Assembly (NCBI GenBank): GCA_029959195.1
Contig: CP114120.1
Location: 1,860,001-1,924,000 of the forward strand
Length of the DNA stretch: 64,000 nucleotides
Origin: Dictyophora rubrovolvata
Taxonomy: Eukaryota; Basidiomycota; Agaricomycetes; Phallales; Phallaceae
Direction of reading: 5' to 3'
Below the pieces are notes generated by a model. That model was not told the DNA's origin, did not search any database, and saw nothing but the letters and a program-made list of their open reading frames with translations. The position numbers were made by a program, and so were the translations under genes. Position 1 is the stretch's first letter; each line of letters begins with the position of its first letter. Of this stretch, positions 45,070 through 56,517 are shown in pieces.

Positions 45070-46838
45070 CTGTTTGCTCTTTATATTGATATTTAGACCG
45101 AAGAGACCAAGAAAGAGTTCAGCTGATTTTCGAATCGAATGATCTTTTGGACACTCGCCCTGGTTTGAGTTTTTTTCTGGGCTATTTTTATAATATTCTG
45201 AATTCAAATGCCCTAGTCATTTCGGCGCTTGTGACTCTTGCCAGTTCGCCACTGGGTCGTGCACCCCCAAACCCTTTCAAAATCCAAACCCAATAATTTT
45301 AAGGCGTGTCATAGGTATTTAATCTCCAAGGACTGTACCATGTTTTATTTGCCAATAGCAACAATTCACAGCGCCGACATCCGACGGGCCAACTCGTAGC
45401 CGTTTTTCGCCGATCTGAAAGCACATACGAGCTCCCCCGTCGTGTTTTACCACAACTGCATCCCGAGTCGGCCTTGTTTCATGCCTTCGTGTCGATTATT
45501 TCCTGTTGCTTCCCCGATTCGGTGATCCTTAAACACCTTAACACCTAGCATCTCGATTTTATATATTACTACTCTTAAAATCCAGCAGTGTGCTCAGGGT
45601 GAGTCTGACTGCTTTGGGGTTTGGGGTTCCTATGAAGCCTTGACAATTTTAGTCAACAACCAGGACTGGTTTCATGAAAACAGCGGATTCAAAACGTTTT
45701 TTCATTGGCTGCCGATATTCTTTATCTTAAGTCGTACGACGGAGTTCCGTCTAAAGGATTTGGTGTATTTTACACTAATTAGCTCTAGCCGTGTACGAAA
45801 CTCTCGTGCCTGCTCCTTCGATAACTCAATTCTCGTCGATATGACCCTGATTTGGCTACATTATTGCTCATCATTTCGAAACCATCGCCTTCTCAACTTC
45901 ATCTATGTGCTTCTACTATTCTGCTCCGCTTGCAAGCTTGTGAACTGGAAACTCAATCTGTTAACTTGATATGCGGCTGGTGGTCACTTGACATATCCAT
46001 ATCGAGTTCCCAAATCCTCCCTTGGAGTTAATCGGCTAAGCCACTTTGTTTCCCTTAAAGCGGACACATTTGTTCAAGACTACTTTAGTAATCTTTTAGA
46101 AAACACTTTTTTCATGGCTTTAACTTTATTCCGTGCACTCACTGGTCGGCTCGGACATTGACGTTGGTGTGAAAGTCTTTCAACTCTAGGACATGGGCGG
46201 GTGAAAGAACGCCGTACCAATGTTCTGTAGTCTGTACTCCCATTGCCACCAGTCACGTTGAATTTTAACCCCCTTTTCTCTCTTGAGTTAATTATCCTCA
46301 AACTGGTCAAACCTGAAAGTTAGAAAATTTGGTACTCTTCCATCCTGCCTCTCCGACCAAAAGGTATCACACCCATTTCCGCTCTCACATAGATCCACTA
46401 TTGGTGGCGACAAATCACTTATCTACACGCAATGCTGTACTTATTCTCTGCTCTTCAGTATCGCGGAAACAAGAATTGTTCATACATTGTACTACTTATA
46501 CCCAGTAGTTATGATATGTTTATTAACATGACTGAGCCGAAGCATTACTTGACTCTGGACCATATCCTAGAATAAATCGTCAAAATTGAATAGAGAATGT
46601 GTTCAGTATGTTATTATTTCATAGGGTGAATTGGCGACAAACTGCCTAAAGCCCTAAGCCGCTCCTAGTAATTAGTAACTAAGAGGACGCGAGGACGAGT
46701 CACGGTCGGGCGCGTCGTGCCTGGACGCGTTAATCTTCGTTTTTTTTCAAGCTGAACGCCACCTTCTCCATCGCGATACCTCCTAGTTGTACTCATTTAT
46801 TCGCTACATAATCGTACATCTGCGATAATAACTGTTCA
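45070..46838. other. Long divergent intergenic region, malic enzyme / MUS81
   Basis: 1.8 kb with promoters of two divergent genes. An ORF of 109 codons at 45640-45969 reads as hydrophobic, Ser/Phe-rich protein without any family resemblance, and I do not call it a gene. A GT-rich splice-donor-like CAGGGTGAGT at about 45595 could mark a spliced leader or noncoding transcript. The proximal MUS81 promoter holds an ACGCGT element listed separately. Confidence 0.4.
46725..46730. promoter_or_regulatory. MluI cell-cycle box (ACGCGT) upstream of MUS81
   Basis: A perfect palindromic ACGCGT lies 109 bp before the MUS81 start codon, with ACGCGA at about 46687 nearby. In fungi ACGCGT is the binding site of the MBF (Mbp1/Swi6, Cdc10/Res) complex that drives G1/S genes for DNA replication and repair. 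The site is seen; its use is inferred. Confidence 0.5.
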
Positions 46839-49452
46839 ATGTCCAGACAATTAAATGCGAGATACCTAAACATTCTTAAAGGACTTCGAGATGCAGAGGA
46901 ACAATATTCAAACAGGTGGATGGTAAGCTGGTATAGGGAAAAATTGTGTCGAACAACTTGAACGTTTCACCTATTCCAGATTTATCGTCGTGCATTCGAA
47001 TCTCTTCGTGCTGAAAAGCATGAATATGCGGATGTTGGGGATTTGAAGGCGGTGTGGAGTCATTCATTTTTCATTTGTGTTGCAACGCGTTAATTGGGAG
47101 CTTAAAGGTGAAATATATAGGAGACCATGTGGTTTCAAAACTTAGACAGGCTTTAGAGAACGGAGGTTCGTGCTCAGATACGGCGTAAGCGTTTGACTGA
47201 TACTCATACACACTGTCTCGTAGGAACATCACAACCAGTGTCGCCATCCAAACGCAATCGTTCCGAATCGTCCGCCTCATACGTGAAGTCATCTATGGGA
47301 AAGAAGAGAATGCGAACGGTGTCGTTGCACGAAAATAGCCATTCACAAGGAGATTTTGACGACCCATACTCAGCTGAACCTGATATGAATCTTGCAGGAC
47401 CATCCCAATTGTCGTTTGGCACTCCCTGTCTTCTACAGACCCAAGCCACCCCATTGTTAGCTGATTTATCTCAGCCTGAAAGCCGAAGTTTCGAGTTTGT
47501 ATATGTCGGTAAGTGAAAGTGGAAGTGGAACGTAACTCTTCTTGGATTGCTTTTTCACCGAACCCATAGATCCGGATAGTCGCTGGGTTCTTCACTCCGA
47601 TCGTGCCGAGGTTGACATTAATGCCAATGCGTGTTGGTACAGGATCCGCTTTCTGAAAACTTGTATGGCGAGCCCTCTTGTGAGCCTTCTCCGGTTGATT
47701 CCCAAACCATCGGAAATAGGGAATGTCGTGGAAGCTTGGATTCAAGAAAAACATGTCTTCGAGTTTAACTTGCATAAATCCTCTGGGTTTTCTCAACCAC
47801 CTTTCCAATCTACTACTTCCTACGAAGTTCGTGATACCAATGGAACTTTTCAGAATACGAGAAACACCGAGTCTGCTTCCCTAGTTGATCTCTTGAATAA
47901 CGAAAAGAAAACGAAGAATATAATACTTGATCCTACTAGGCATTCTGGAATTGACCGCGAATGGCAGATCTCTACCTCGCGCGAAACGAACATCTCTGGA
48001 AAGAGCGGAACCAGGGCCGCTCAACCAGAAAAACCTGTTGATATGGCCGCAGGGTCTCGTTCCACAGGAAGGCCTGTACCTTCCGCCTCGGTATCACTAC
48101 TTACTCCGCCTGCAACTCAACCAACCGTGCAACAACCTCTAAGGCCCGGTCCAAGTGACGATTCTGTAACTCGCGCCAAAGGCAAAGGAAAACGTCCAGT
48201 CAGGGGCCGCACCTCCGAATTCGTTCCCACCTTCTCACCAACCGATGAATTTGATCTAGAATTGGAAAAGCAGTCAAGCTCTCAGCCTATCGCAACTAAG
48301 AATCCTGCAGATACTTCCGCTGATCTCATTGACGACATTGCTGATTTAACAAACTATCAAGCGAGGTTTACTCAGTTCGAGCCTGTTGTTTTCCAACCTG
48401 GTTCATTTGAGGTTACCTTGATCCTGGATAATCGAGAAGTGAAAACACGAAAAGATAGAGATTTTATTGCCAATGCTTTGAGAAGACGGAACATTAATGT
48501 TGAGCAGAGGAGTCTGGTCCTCGGTGACGTCCTGTGGATCGCAAAGTGTCATTTTCCATCTGGTGCGGCAGTTAACTACGAATGCGTTCTTGGTTATGTT
48601 TTAGAAAGGAAGCGACTCGATGATTTATGCCAGAGCATCAAAGATGGGAGATTTCACGAGCAAAAGGTTCTTTCATGATATTCATATTCTTGAACTTCAT
48701 CTTTCTCACTTCTCAGCAGTTCAGATTGGCGAATACTGGTCTCAAAGTGTTTTACTTGGTAGAAAGTCACGAAGCCGAGAAGCATCAGGAAATATTTGGT
48801 GTGCAAATTGATACTGCGAGATCGTCCACTCAAGTTGTCGATGGGTTCATTCTGAAAGTAAAACAAGTTTATTATTATTTATTTTATCGACTAACTTTAA
48901 AATAAACACCTAGGAAACATCCGGACTCAACGCGTCCATTGATTATTTGGCAACCATGCATAAGACAATAGTCGAGATGTACTATGTGAGTTCTTATTCC
49001 CTTTGTTCAAGATGACGAAACGAAAGCAAAAATGATATTAGAACAAACCCTTGTATATAATCCCTCCAAACCTGATAAAGCGACACTCGTACTTGGCCTT
49101 ACAAAAGCACTTGAAACAAATGAAGCCCCATATGCAATATTTGACGAGTTATGGATGCTTTGAACGATTGAATGACAAGAGCGCGAATTTGACGACGAGG
49201 GATATATTTGCGCAGATGCTGCTTTGCATAAAAGGTGTTAGGGCCGAAAAGGCCGCCGTTATCATCAACAATTTTCCGACCATGAGGAGTTTATGGGAGG
49301 CACTTTTAGCAGCCGATAAGGCTGAGGCGGAAGATCATCTTAGCAGGAAACCTGTCAAGGCGAGTGAAATGTTGTGTCGACTGGAGGGAGAAGGCAGGAA
49401 ACATTTCGGACCTGTGCTCAGTACGAATATCTATAACTTGTTCCGCAAGTAA
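46839..49452 (+). CDS. MUS81: Crossover junction endonuclease MUS81
   Basis: The catalytic subunit of the Mus81-Eme1 structure-specific nuclease, which cuts stalled forks, 3' flaps and Holliday junctions in the nucleus. The product is roughly 700 residues. Exon 1 (46839-46922, MSRQLNARYLNILKGLRDAE) and exon 2 (46980-47051) open the N-terminal helix-hairpin-helix region, which continues VKYIGDHVVSKLRQALENGG. A disordered Ser-rich linker and a winged-helix-like part (HSDRAEVDINANACWYRIR) follow. The ERCC4 nuclease domain begins FEVTLILDNREVKTRKDRDF and holds the family signature VLERKRLDDL (ERK-x3-D). The C-terminal HhH2 follows (MLLCIKGVRAEKAAVIINNF) and the protein ends IYNLFRK. All catalytic residues appear intact. 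The two introns near the start are 57 and 56 bp. An ACGCGT box precedes the gene. Confidence 0.95.
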
Positions 49453-49779
49453 ACTTAATAAAATGATTTGTATATAATATATATATCGTCGTAGTAAATA
49501 TGTACAATACAGTCGCTCATCAAATGAAGAAGGCGTTAGTGGAGCATCAGAGGATTAGGCCGCAAGTTTCAGTCTCGTTTCCCAGCGACCATTGGTTCAA
49601 CCTCCGACTTTCCTTTTTTTCCCGTCCGTTACGCTCACCCACTCCCTCGGGGGTTTTCTTTTTTTTTTCTGTATCTTCTGGTCTCGTTCCCTCTCTAACT
49701 AACACCTGTCTTTTCAGACATCACACTGCTCCAAACTACACTCGAGCAAATAAGATCTAATATCACATCGAACTCAGGA
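49453..49779. promoter_or_regulatory. Promoter with CCAAT box and pyrimidine tract
   Basis: An inverted CCAAT box (ATTGG) at 49591-49595, about 185 bp before the next ATG, is followed by a strongly CT-rich stretch at about 49601-49700. This is standard fungal promoter architecture for the membrane-protein gene at 49780. It also holds the 3' flank of MUS81, including a TATATATA run near 49475. Confidence 0.5.
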
Positions 49780-51134
49780 ATGGCAGCACCACTACTAGCC
49801 GGAAAACCGCCCTTCGCAACGGACGATCCTGACTCGCTGTTTGAAAACGAACCTAAACCAACTCCCCGTCTACGACTAAAGCCTGCAGACGAAACGGCAC
49901 CAGGAGGTGCAAGGGAGAGTGCCTATAACACGTATGTATTGCCAAGAAGCGCCATTCCCATGGTATGAAATGACTGACAGCTTGTGTCATCTCATTTAGC
50001 TTTGATGCGTACTATGATGAAAATAACGCTCGCGCGTCTTTAGGAAATATTGGGCGCGGTCTCATGAATCCCGATTCTGATTATGATGATTCGTCGGACG
50101 AGGAGGAAGACAAAGCTATTCCTGCCAAACGTGCTCCTGCTCCTGCAACGGCTAGTTCTCCTGCAGACAAGCATCGCGTTTTATTTGAAGCTGCTGTTGG
50201 GAAACCTACTCCTTCCCCATTGCGCGAAGTGACTTCGGACTCCTCTCCATTGTATCCTCCCGGCGTTCCTGCGCTTAGTGCCGCCAATCCAAACCCAAAT
50301 CGATCCGGTACTGCAGTCCTACAGACCGATCAATCTGTAGCGATGTCGCCACATCAGTCTATTCAATCTCTTAGTGGACCGCCTCCGCCTGCTGCACTCC
50401 GAACTGGTATACATTCGGTCGCTGCTCCCGCGCCTCGTCAGCCGCAACCCGCTTTTATGCAACAGCCTTTTGTCAGCATGTCGCCCTCTCCAAGTCCCAC
50501 CTATGCCCTTTCTCTTCCAGGTATTCCTCAATCTCTTCCCCCACCTCAGACCCCCATCGTTCCTGTTTTTGCTCGCCCTAAAGGCGAAAGCGCAGTTAAA
50601 TTTGGTGAAAAGGTCGATATTTTGCGCGGAAACGGTGAAGAAACTTTTCTCCCCCGAGGAAGAGGTGGTAAAGCTGATGATTTTTGGAGACGTTTCTCCA
50701 TGGTTGCTAAAGAGGATGCCAAACCGGATTCTAAGAGGTTGGTTTTTTTTGAAATTGAGTGTATTCGGTCATGTTAAAGGTTATTACTTAGTGCATGGTT
50801 GAAAAAGACGCAAAATGGTTCAACTCGTTTGGCAACGTGGGTGTGGATAGTGGGCATCCTATTACTTATAGTCATTGGTGGTGCTGTTGGCGTGGGGTGG
50901 TTTTTCACGCACAACAAACCGGCCAGTCAACCACTTGCTGTCGGCGGTTCTGCAGATGAAACTTTCAGCTCTACCAATGGACCTGGACCTACGTCTGTCA
51001 AGCCGACGTTGACTGCCGCACTATTACCGTCCAGCACCTTCAATCCCAATAAGAGATTCTTTTCGGATATTGGTGTACCCACACACGTTCCTCTTGTCCA
51101 TCGGAAATCATTTATCAACCGCATGCATTATTGA
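49780..51134 (+). CDS. Single-pass membrane protein with long proline-rich tail, function unknown
   Basis: Three exons (49780-49931, 50000-50737, 50792-51134) sum to 411 codons, so 410 residues. There is no N-terminal signal peptide. The first 290 or so residues are hydrophilic: an acidic patch (DYDDSSDEEEDK), then Pro/Ser/Ala-rich low complexity. A more ordered block follows (VKFGEKVDILRGNGEETF to DDFWRRFSMVAKED), then a basic stop-transfer-like stretch and one strong membrane segment (WVWIVGILLLIVIGGAVGVG). The C-terminal part of about 90 residues is Ser/Thr/Pro-rich. Tail-out or tail-in topology is not settled; the KK and R residues before the segment suggest the N-terminal side is cytosolic. 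The DFWRRFS block next to the membrane looks conserved rather than random. I do not recognise a named family. Confidence 0.8.
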
Positions 51135-51509
51135 AATACAACTCATTTTCTTTGAATTGTCTTTTGGGGCATCCTTGGGATTATTCAGAATCCCGTCCAC
51201 TCTTTCTACTATGTTTATACCCCTCAGAATAACACGCTTTTTTTCGTCTTCATATTTCGTCTCTTCAGCTGAAAATTCACTGGTTTTATACATTGCGTTT
51301 TATAATAACACGCTCAAATCAAACTGCTCCATTTAACTTTTCTTTGGGAAATGATAAGAATAAAACTGCCATTAATGGGCCAAGGTTACAACTGAGAAAT
51401 TCCGTATCTGTGACAGTCAAGGCGCTGACATAATTTATTTGGGTTCATTGACGCGTTTTGCCACTCTCGTTTCGCGGTGCAACCTACGCTCTTCCAGTAA
51501 ATTTACCAA
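51135..51509. promoter_or_regulatory. SMC6 promoter with ACGCGT and CGCGAAA elements
   Basis: The 375 bp gap before SMC6. ACGCGT lies at 51451-51456 and TTTCGCG (reverse complement of CGCGAAA, the Swi4/6 cell-cycle box form CRCGAAA) at 51470-51476, which are 54-59 and 34-40 bp before the ATG. Together they suggest G1/S-phase expression. No gene is seen in the rest, which is 3' flank of the membrane-protein gene. Confidence 0.5.
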
Positions 51510-54500
51510 ATGGCTAAACGCCGCGCAATATCTACCGATTCTGAGGATGAAGCCTCTTATAGCTCTAATGCCTCCAAAAAGGCGCGAACTGAAGAGTATG
51601 AAGAAGTTCCTGCTACCGTCATCAAAGAGAGAGGCAAGCAGAAAGATAGAGAGGACGTCGTTATGGAGGAACAATTTGACATGACCAGTTTCTCCGTGAA
51701 TGTTACTAAAAAGGAAGAAGAAGAAGCCTTTGAAGCGAAACACGGCAAGGCCATTGAAGAGGCAGTCAGAGATCGCGAAAAGAGAAAGGGGGCATGTATT
51801 CTATGTTGTTTTTTTTAACATTTCCTAACTATTTTTATAGGTTATCGCAGAAATGGGCATCATAGAAAGCATAGAAATGAATCAATTCATGTGTCACCCC
51901 CGTCTTAGTTTCAGGTTTGGCCCTCAAGTGAACTTCATCATAGGTGGATTGCTATTACTTTATATGATATATTCCTTTAATTAATCATATTTCTTAGGGC
52001 ACAACGGTAGTACGTATATTCAGTCATGTATCGTATAACCCGTATGCGATAAAGTTGCATATAGGTGGTAAAAGCGCTGCATTGACCGCGCTAACGATTG
52101 CACTGGGAGGCAAGGCTACATCTACCGGACGAGGTCATGGATTGAAGTCATTTATTCGCGAAGGTCAACAGTGCGTTTTCTAACCTTTCTTTGTTTTTCC
52201 TTTCTTTATTCAGTTATGTTTCGCGTTAGTACCGCGGAAGTTACAGTAGGAATTAAGAACCAAGGGGACGAAGCCTATAGACCTGATGTCTATGGCGAGC
52301 GTATCTTTATTACGCGTCGGTTTAGCAAGGATGGCTCTTCTAATTATAAGATAAAGTCATCAGATGGCAAGACCGTGTCAACAAAACGAGAGGAGTTAAC
52401 TGCGATTTGTGACCATATGAATATCCAGGTCGACAATCCTATGAATGTCCTGACTCAAGGTAATGATTTCTTTCTTATTATAATCTCAATGATATTAATT
52501 TTTTACATAATAAAGACTTGGCTAGGCAGTTCCTTAGCGGTGCTTCTGCAGCGGAGAAATACAAGGTATTTTCATCTCGTTTCAATATAGTGCCCAGTGT
52601 CAAACTTGTCACATTGTAGTTCTTCCTTAAGGGTACCCAGCTCACCCAACTCAGTGAAGAATATCAGACTTGTTATGAAAACATTGGAAAAACAACTCGT
52701 ACTTTGGCCCTTAAAAAGGAGGAATCGCCTGAACTAGAACAGGCCGTGAAGGAGAGCGAGTTGCGCCATGAGCAGGCTACTAAAGCCCGCGAGAAACAGA
52801 ACGAATTAACTGAACTTCTCAGAGAGCTCGCTTGGGCCCATGTCAAGACAAAGGAAGACGTAAGTTCCTTTCTAAAGAGCCGACTTTATCTGCATTACCC
52901 CTCCATTAGGAACTGGCCAAAAGCTTAGAAGAGCTTACTAAAGCACAACATCGCCTACCGAGGATCCAAGCTCAAATAGATGCGAGCGAGGTTCATTTTG
53001 CATTTTTCCCTTTTCGAGAATTCAAACTAATGCTCCACTGTAGAAAAAAATTCAGGAAACGACCCTTTCGGTTGAACAATGTGAAGAAGAGAAGAAGGCC
53101 CTTCCATCCATGGATGCTATTATCACGGAGCATGATGAACAGAAGGGACAACTCAATAAGCTGAAGGATGAAATCCGGGAATGCAGAGTATAGAAATCTT
53201 CTGTTAATTTTTTCTTTACTTACTCCCTCTCAGGCCGATGAAAGAAATATGAATCAACAAATAACCCAATTAAAAAGCGAGATTGAGAGATATGAAGTCG
53301 AGATCCGGAAGATTACTGAATCTCAAGGTGAAGCCCAGACTAAACGCCAGCAAATGCAACAACAATTGGAAGCCGCTACTGAAGAATGTACTAAAACAAA
53401 GAGCCTGCTTGATGAAGCTCGAAACACCACTGCGCAATTGACCCAACGACTTGACGAGGCTATCAAAAATGGTCGTAATTTAGATACCACGGAAGCGCGC
53501 TCCAGATCAGAAGTCGAGAGCGCATCAAACAACATTGCAGAATGTCACAGATTCAGCCGGGATCAACTTGGTCTTTTCGGAAAAAGTTTGCAAGAAGTAA
53601 TTAGAATGGTTCAAGGCGAACGGTGGGTGGGTCAGGCTCCAATTGGTCCCTTAGGATTGTACGTTACGTTGAAGGAGTCTCGATGGGCCCCCATTATGCG
53701 AGTTCAGCTTGGGGGTATGATGAGTTCATGGGCTGTTACTGACAATCGGGACCGGCAGAAACTGAAAAACATACTCGAGAGAACCGGCAAGTAAGTCGTA
53801 TAGCTTTTTTTTGGTAGACCCTCCTTTAGTAATGCGTTATCAGTCAAGGTGTTGAAGTCATAATTACGGAAGTCGACCTTTTTGATTATAGTCGTGGTCA
53901 GTCATTTAATGTCTTGAATACGCAGTCCGATAACACCATTTAGGCGAGCCTCCGCCCGAAGTCACTACCGTCTTACGTGTTCTGGAGGTACGATATCGTT
54001 ATGTACTGATAATACATCGCTCACCCGTTCTCCGTAGATCAAAGACGAGTTCATCAAACGAATTCTTATCAACCGAAGAAGAATTGAAAAAGTCGTACTT
54101 GCGAGGACTCGTGAAGAAGGTGACAACCTTTTAGTTCAGCTTGGAAACGGGGGAACGGCATGGTGTCTCGATTCCACTATAGCTTTGCGTTACGCGTACG
54201 TTCCTTTCTTGACATTCGATCTACTATGCTGATAAACGTATAAGCGAGGGAGGTGCGAGTACTAATCATATGGGTTCCCTTCGCGGCGGCGATCCTCGGC
54301 ATCATATGTTTACAGGGGAAGATCGTACAGCAGACCTCAGGTATTCTATGCCATCTTTTCAGTTTTTGCTCCAATCACCTGATATCAAACAGACGTTGGG
54401 AAGAATCCAAGAAAAGTGCAGAAGCTCGTCTGACAGAGGTGACTGAAGAACTCCGTAAAGCCCGTACAGTTCACAATGACCTCCGCACACAATTGGAGTA

Positions 54501-56175
54501 CTCCAAGGTCAAATCATAGCTCCGGTTTTGCTTTGCAATGGTTTTGACAACATTTTAACCAGAACCAAGAAATCCGTCTTCGTGCACAAGTTACTCAACT
54601 GGAACAGACGATGGTTCGTCTTCAAGGCGACGTTGCTGTCGATGCGCCTGTCAATGTCAACTTTTTTGAAGTGTCCAAAGCGGTATGTCGATTTGTGCAC
54701 TGTTTATTTTAATTAATTATTTTAATTACTGTGTGCTCTTTATAGACGGCTTTAGAAAACAAAGAAAACATCTTGAAACAGTTCGAGGCTGTTGTTGAAC
54801 GTAGGGTGAAACTAACCGACGGTAGTCGTGCCCTGGCCGCTAAGTTGGAAGCGTTGAAAAAACAGAAAGAAAACCACAGCCTTCTGGAGGCTTCTATTAC
54901 TGTGGGTTGCTTTGTGCTCATTCCAGTAGATAACTCATGGTATTTTATAGGAGAAAATGGCGATCATCCTTCAATCCCGCGTCGAAGAACAAAAAGCCAA
55001 AAGGCATTACGAAAACAAGCTAGAAGAAGAAGACCAAGAGGTCAAACGACTCGAAGCAAATGCACAGGTGATACAAAGGGAATTTGAGGTATATAATTAG
55101 TTGCGCTTTACTGAGACTTTTTTAAATATTTGCCGTCAGGCTTGGAGCAACAAGGCTGAAGAAGTGGGAGAGCGCTTTGATAAACCTCGCAAGGCTAACA
55201 CGGTTCAGACCAAAATTGATTCGATTAAGAAGGTGCTGGCGCAACATCAAAAAGAGTATATTTTTTATGCTATTGTCATGGGAAAGATTTGACTAAGTGC
55301 GAGTCCAGGCAAGGCGCAACCCCTGAGGAGATTACTCAGGAGTTATATCGTGCTAGAACTCGTCTGGAAAACCATCACCATCAGTTGAAGGAGATGACCT
55401 ACCTGAACGATGTATGCATTCGTTGTTTTGATTAGTGCATAAATACTTACGAAAGCCTAGGCACTGAGGCAGGCCCTTGGATTGCGTGTGAGCAAATGGT
55501 GGACGTTCCGTCAGTTCATCGCACTGCGCACAAAGTATCAGTTCCAACATTATCTCTGGAGCCGCGGTTACTATGGCAAGGTGCTCTTTGATCATGGTGC
55601 TGGAACGCTGAGCATCAAGGTTCAGTTGTTTTCTTGCATATGCCTTCTATCGTGTTACATATCCTCTTTCATTTAGGTCCAGACGGAAGATCAAGCCGGT
55701 ACGCAGACTAAGGATAAAGATCCGAAGTCACTTTCTGGTGGTGAAAAAAGTTACTCCACAATTTGTCTATTGCTTGCGCTATGGGAGGCTATTCAGTGCC
55801 CCATTCGATGCCTTGGTGAGTTAGGGCTGGAATTCCGCTGGAGTTGCTGTGCTAAATAGCGACTCGAAGATGAATTTGATGTATTCATGGATTCGGTGAA
55901 CCGTCGTATTTCCATGAAAATGATGGTAAATCCCATGCTTTTGCCATGCCGTTCCGTGTTTGAACCATGTGTCTAGATCGATACGGCAAATTCCTCAGAC
56001 AAGCAATATATTTTGATTACACCCCAAGATATGAGCCACGTGAATATCGGACCTACAGTTCGTGTTCATAGAATGAGTAAGTTCACTTTTTTTTCCTGAT
56101 CTGCGCGGAGTCGGGTCTTTGATGAAGCCATACCTAGATGATCCAGAAAGAAATCAGATGAGACTGAACTTGTAG
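51510..56175 (+). CDS. SMC6: Structural maintenance of chromosomes protein 6 (SMC6)
   Basis: The ATPase arm of the SMC5/6 complex, which holds DNA and resolves recombination structures. The product is about 1,100-1,200 residues. The start [14 protein letters not shown] is at 51510. After an acidic/basic tail, the N-terminal head begins [20 protein letters not shown] and the Walker A reads [18 protein letters not shown]; it is spread over three exons, one only 12 nt long (51998-52009). Then come the Q-loop neighbourhood (NPMNVLTQ), coiled coil 1, the hinge ([18 protein letters not shown]), a post-hinge GGTAWCLDS segment, coiled coil 2, and the C-terminal head with signature [20 protein letters not shown] and Walker [15 protein letters not shown]. 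The end is QMRLNL at 56173-56175. There are about twenty introns of about 50-60 bp. All ATPase motifs are intact. Confidence 0.96.
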
Positions 56176-56517
56176 AAATTATTTTTTCCTTTTTAGAAGC
56201 AATGGCTTTTTTATTGTAACATTTTAATTTGAAATAATTAGTGCTTGTGATCTAGCCCCTAACAAAAACTAACAAACAAACAAGCAGGCTGTCCGAATGC
56301 TGTCCGCGGACAGCAAATAAAAAAGAAGTGCGGACGGGCGATCATCCGCGATCACTGGCACCGGCGCCTAGTCGCTTTGACTATCTTCTTTGTTGCTAAA
56401 AATACATTGGGACCACACAATGCAGAACGAGCATGTCCACAGGTATGTTGTCCAGGGGGTAGTATATAAGAAATGCGATGAACTGATCTATTTTCTTAAC
56501 TTAACTGTCTCATCTTG
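56176..56517. promoter_or_regulatory. Promoter of GH16 glucanase with repeated GCTGTCCG half-sites
   Basis: GCTGTCCG occurs at 56288-56295 and 56299-56306, and its reverse complement CGGACAGC at 56307-56314. The last two form a perfect 16-bp palindrome around TCCGCGGA. Further CGGAC (56331-56335) and TCCGC (56345-56349) lie just downstream. Everted or inverted CGG/CCG triplets are the classic sites of fungal Zn2Cys6 factors; TCCGCGGA is the yeast PDRE form. The block is about 205-230 bp before the GH16 start codon. Confidence 0.55.

Noticed and set aside
45070-45207. In-frame upstream Met extending the malic enzyme by 46 residues
   Set aside because: The extension is acidic and Asn/Lys-rich, unlike a mitochondrial presequence, while the chosen start gives a good presequence directly.
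45640-45969. Plus-strand ORF of 109 codons between malic enzyme and MUS81
   Set aside because: No family resemblance or other coding support; its hydrophobic Phe/Ser/Leu-rich composition is typical of chance ORFs in T-rich DNA. Kept only as a remark.
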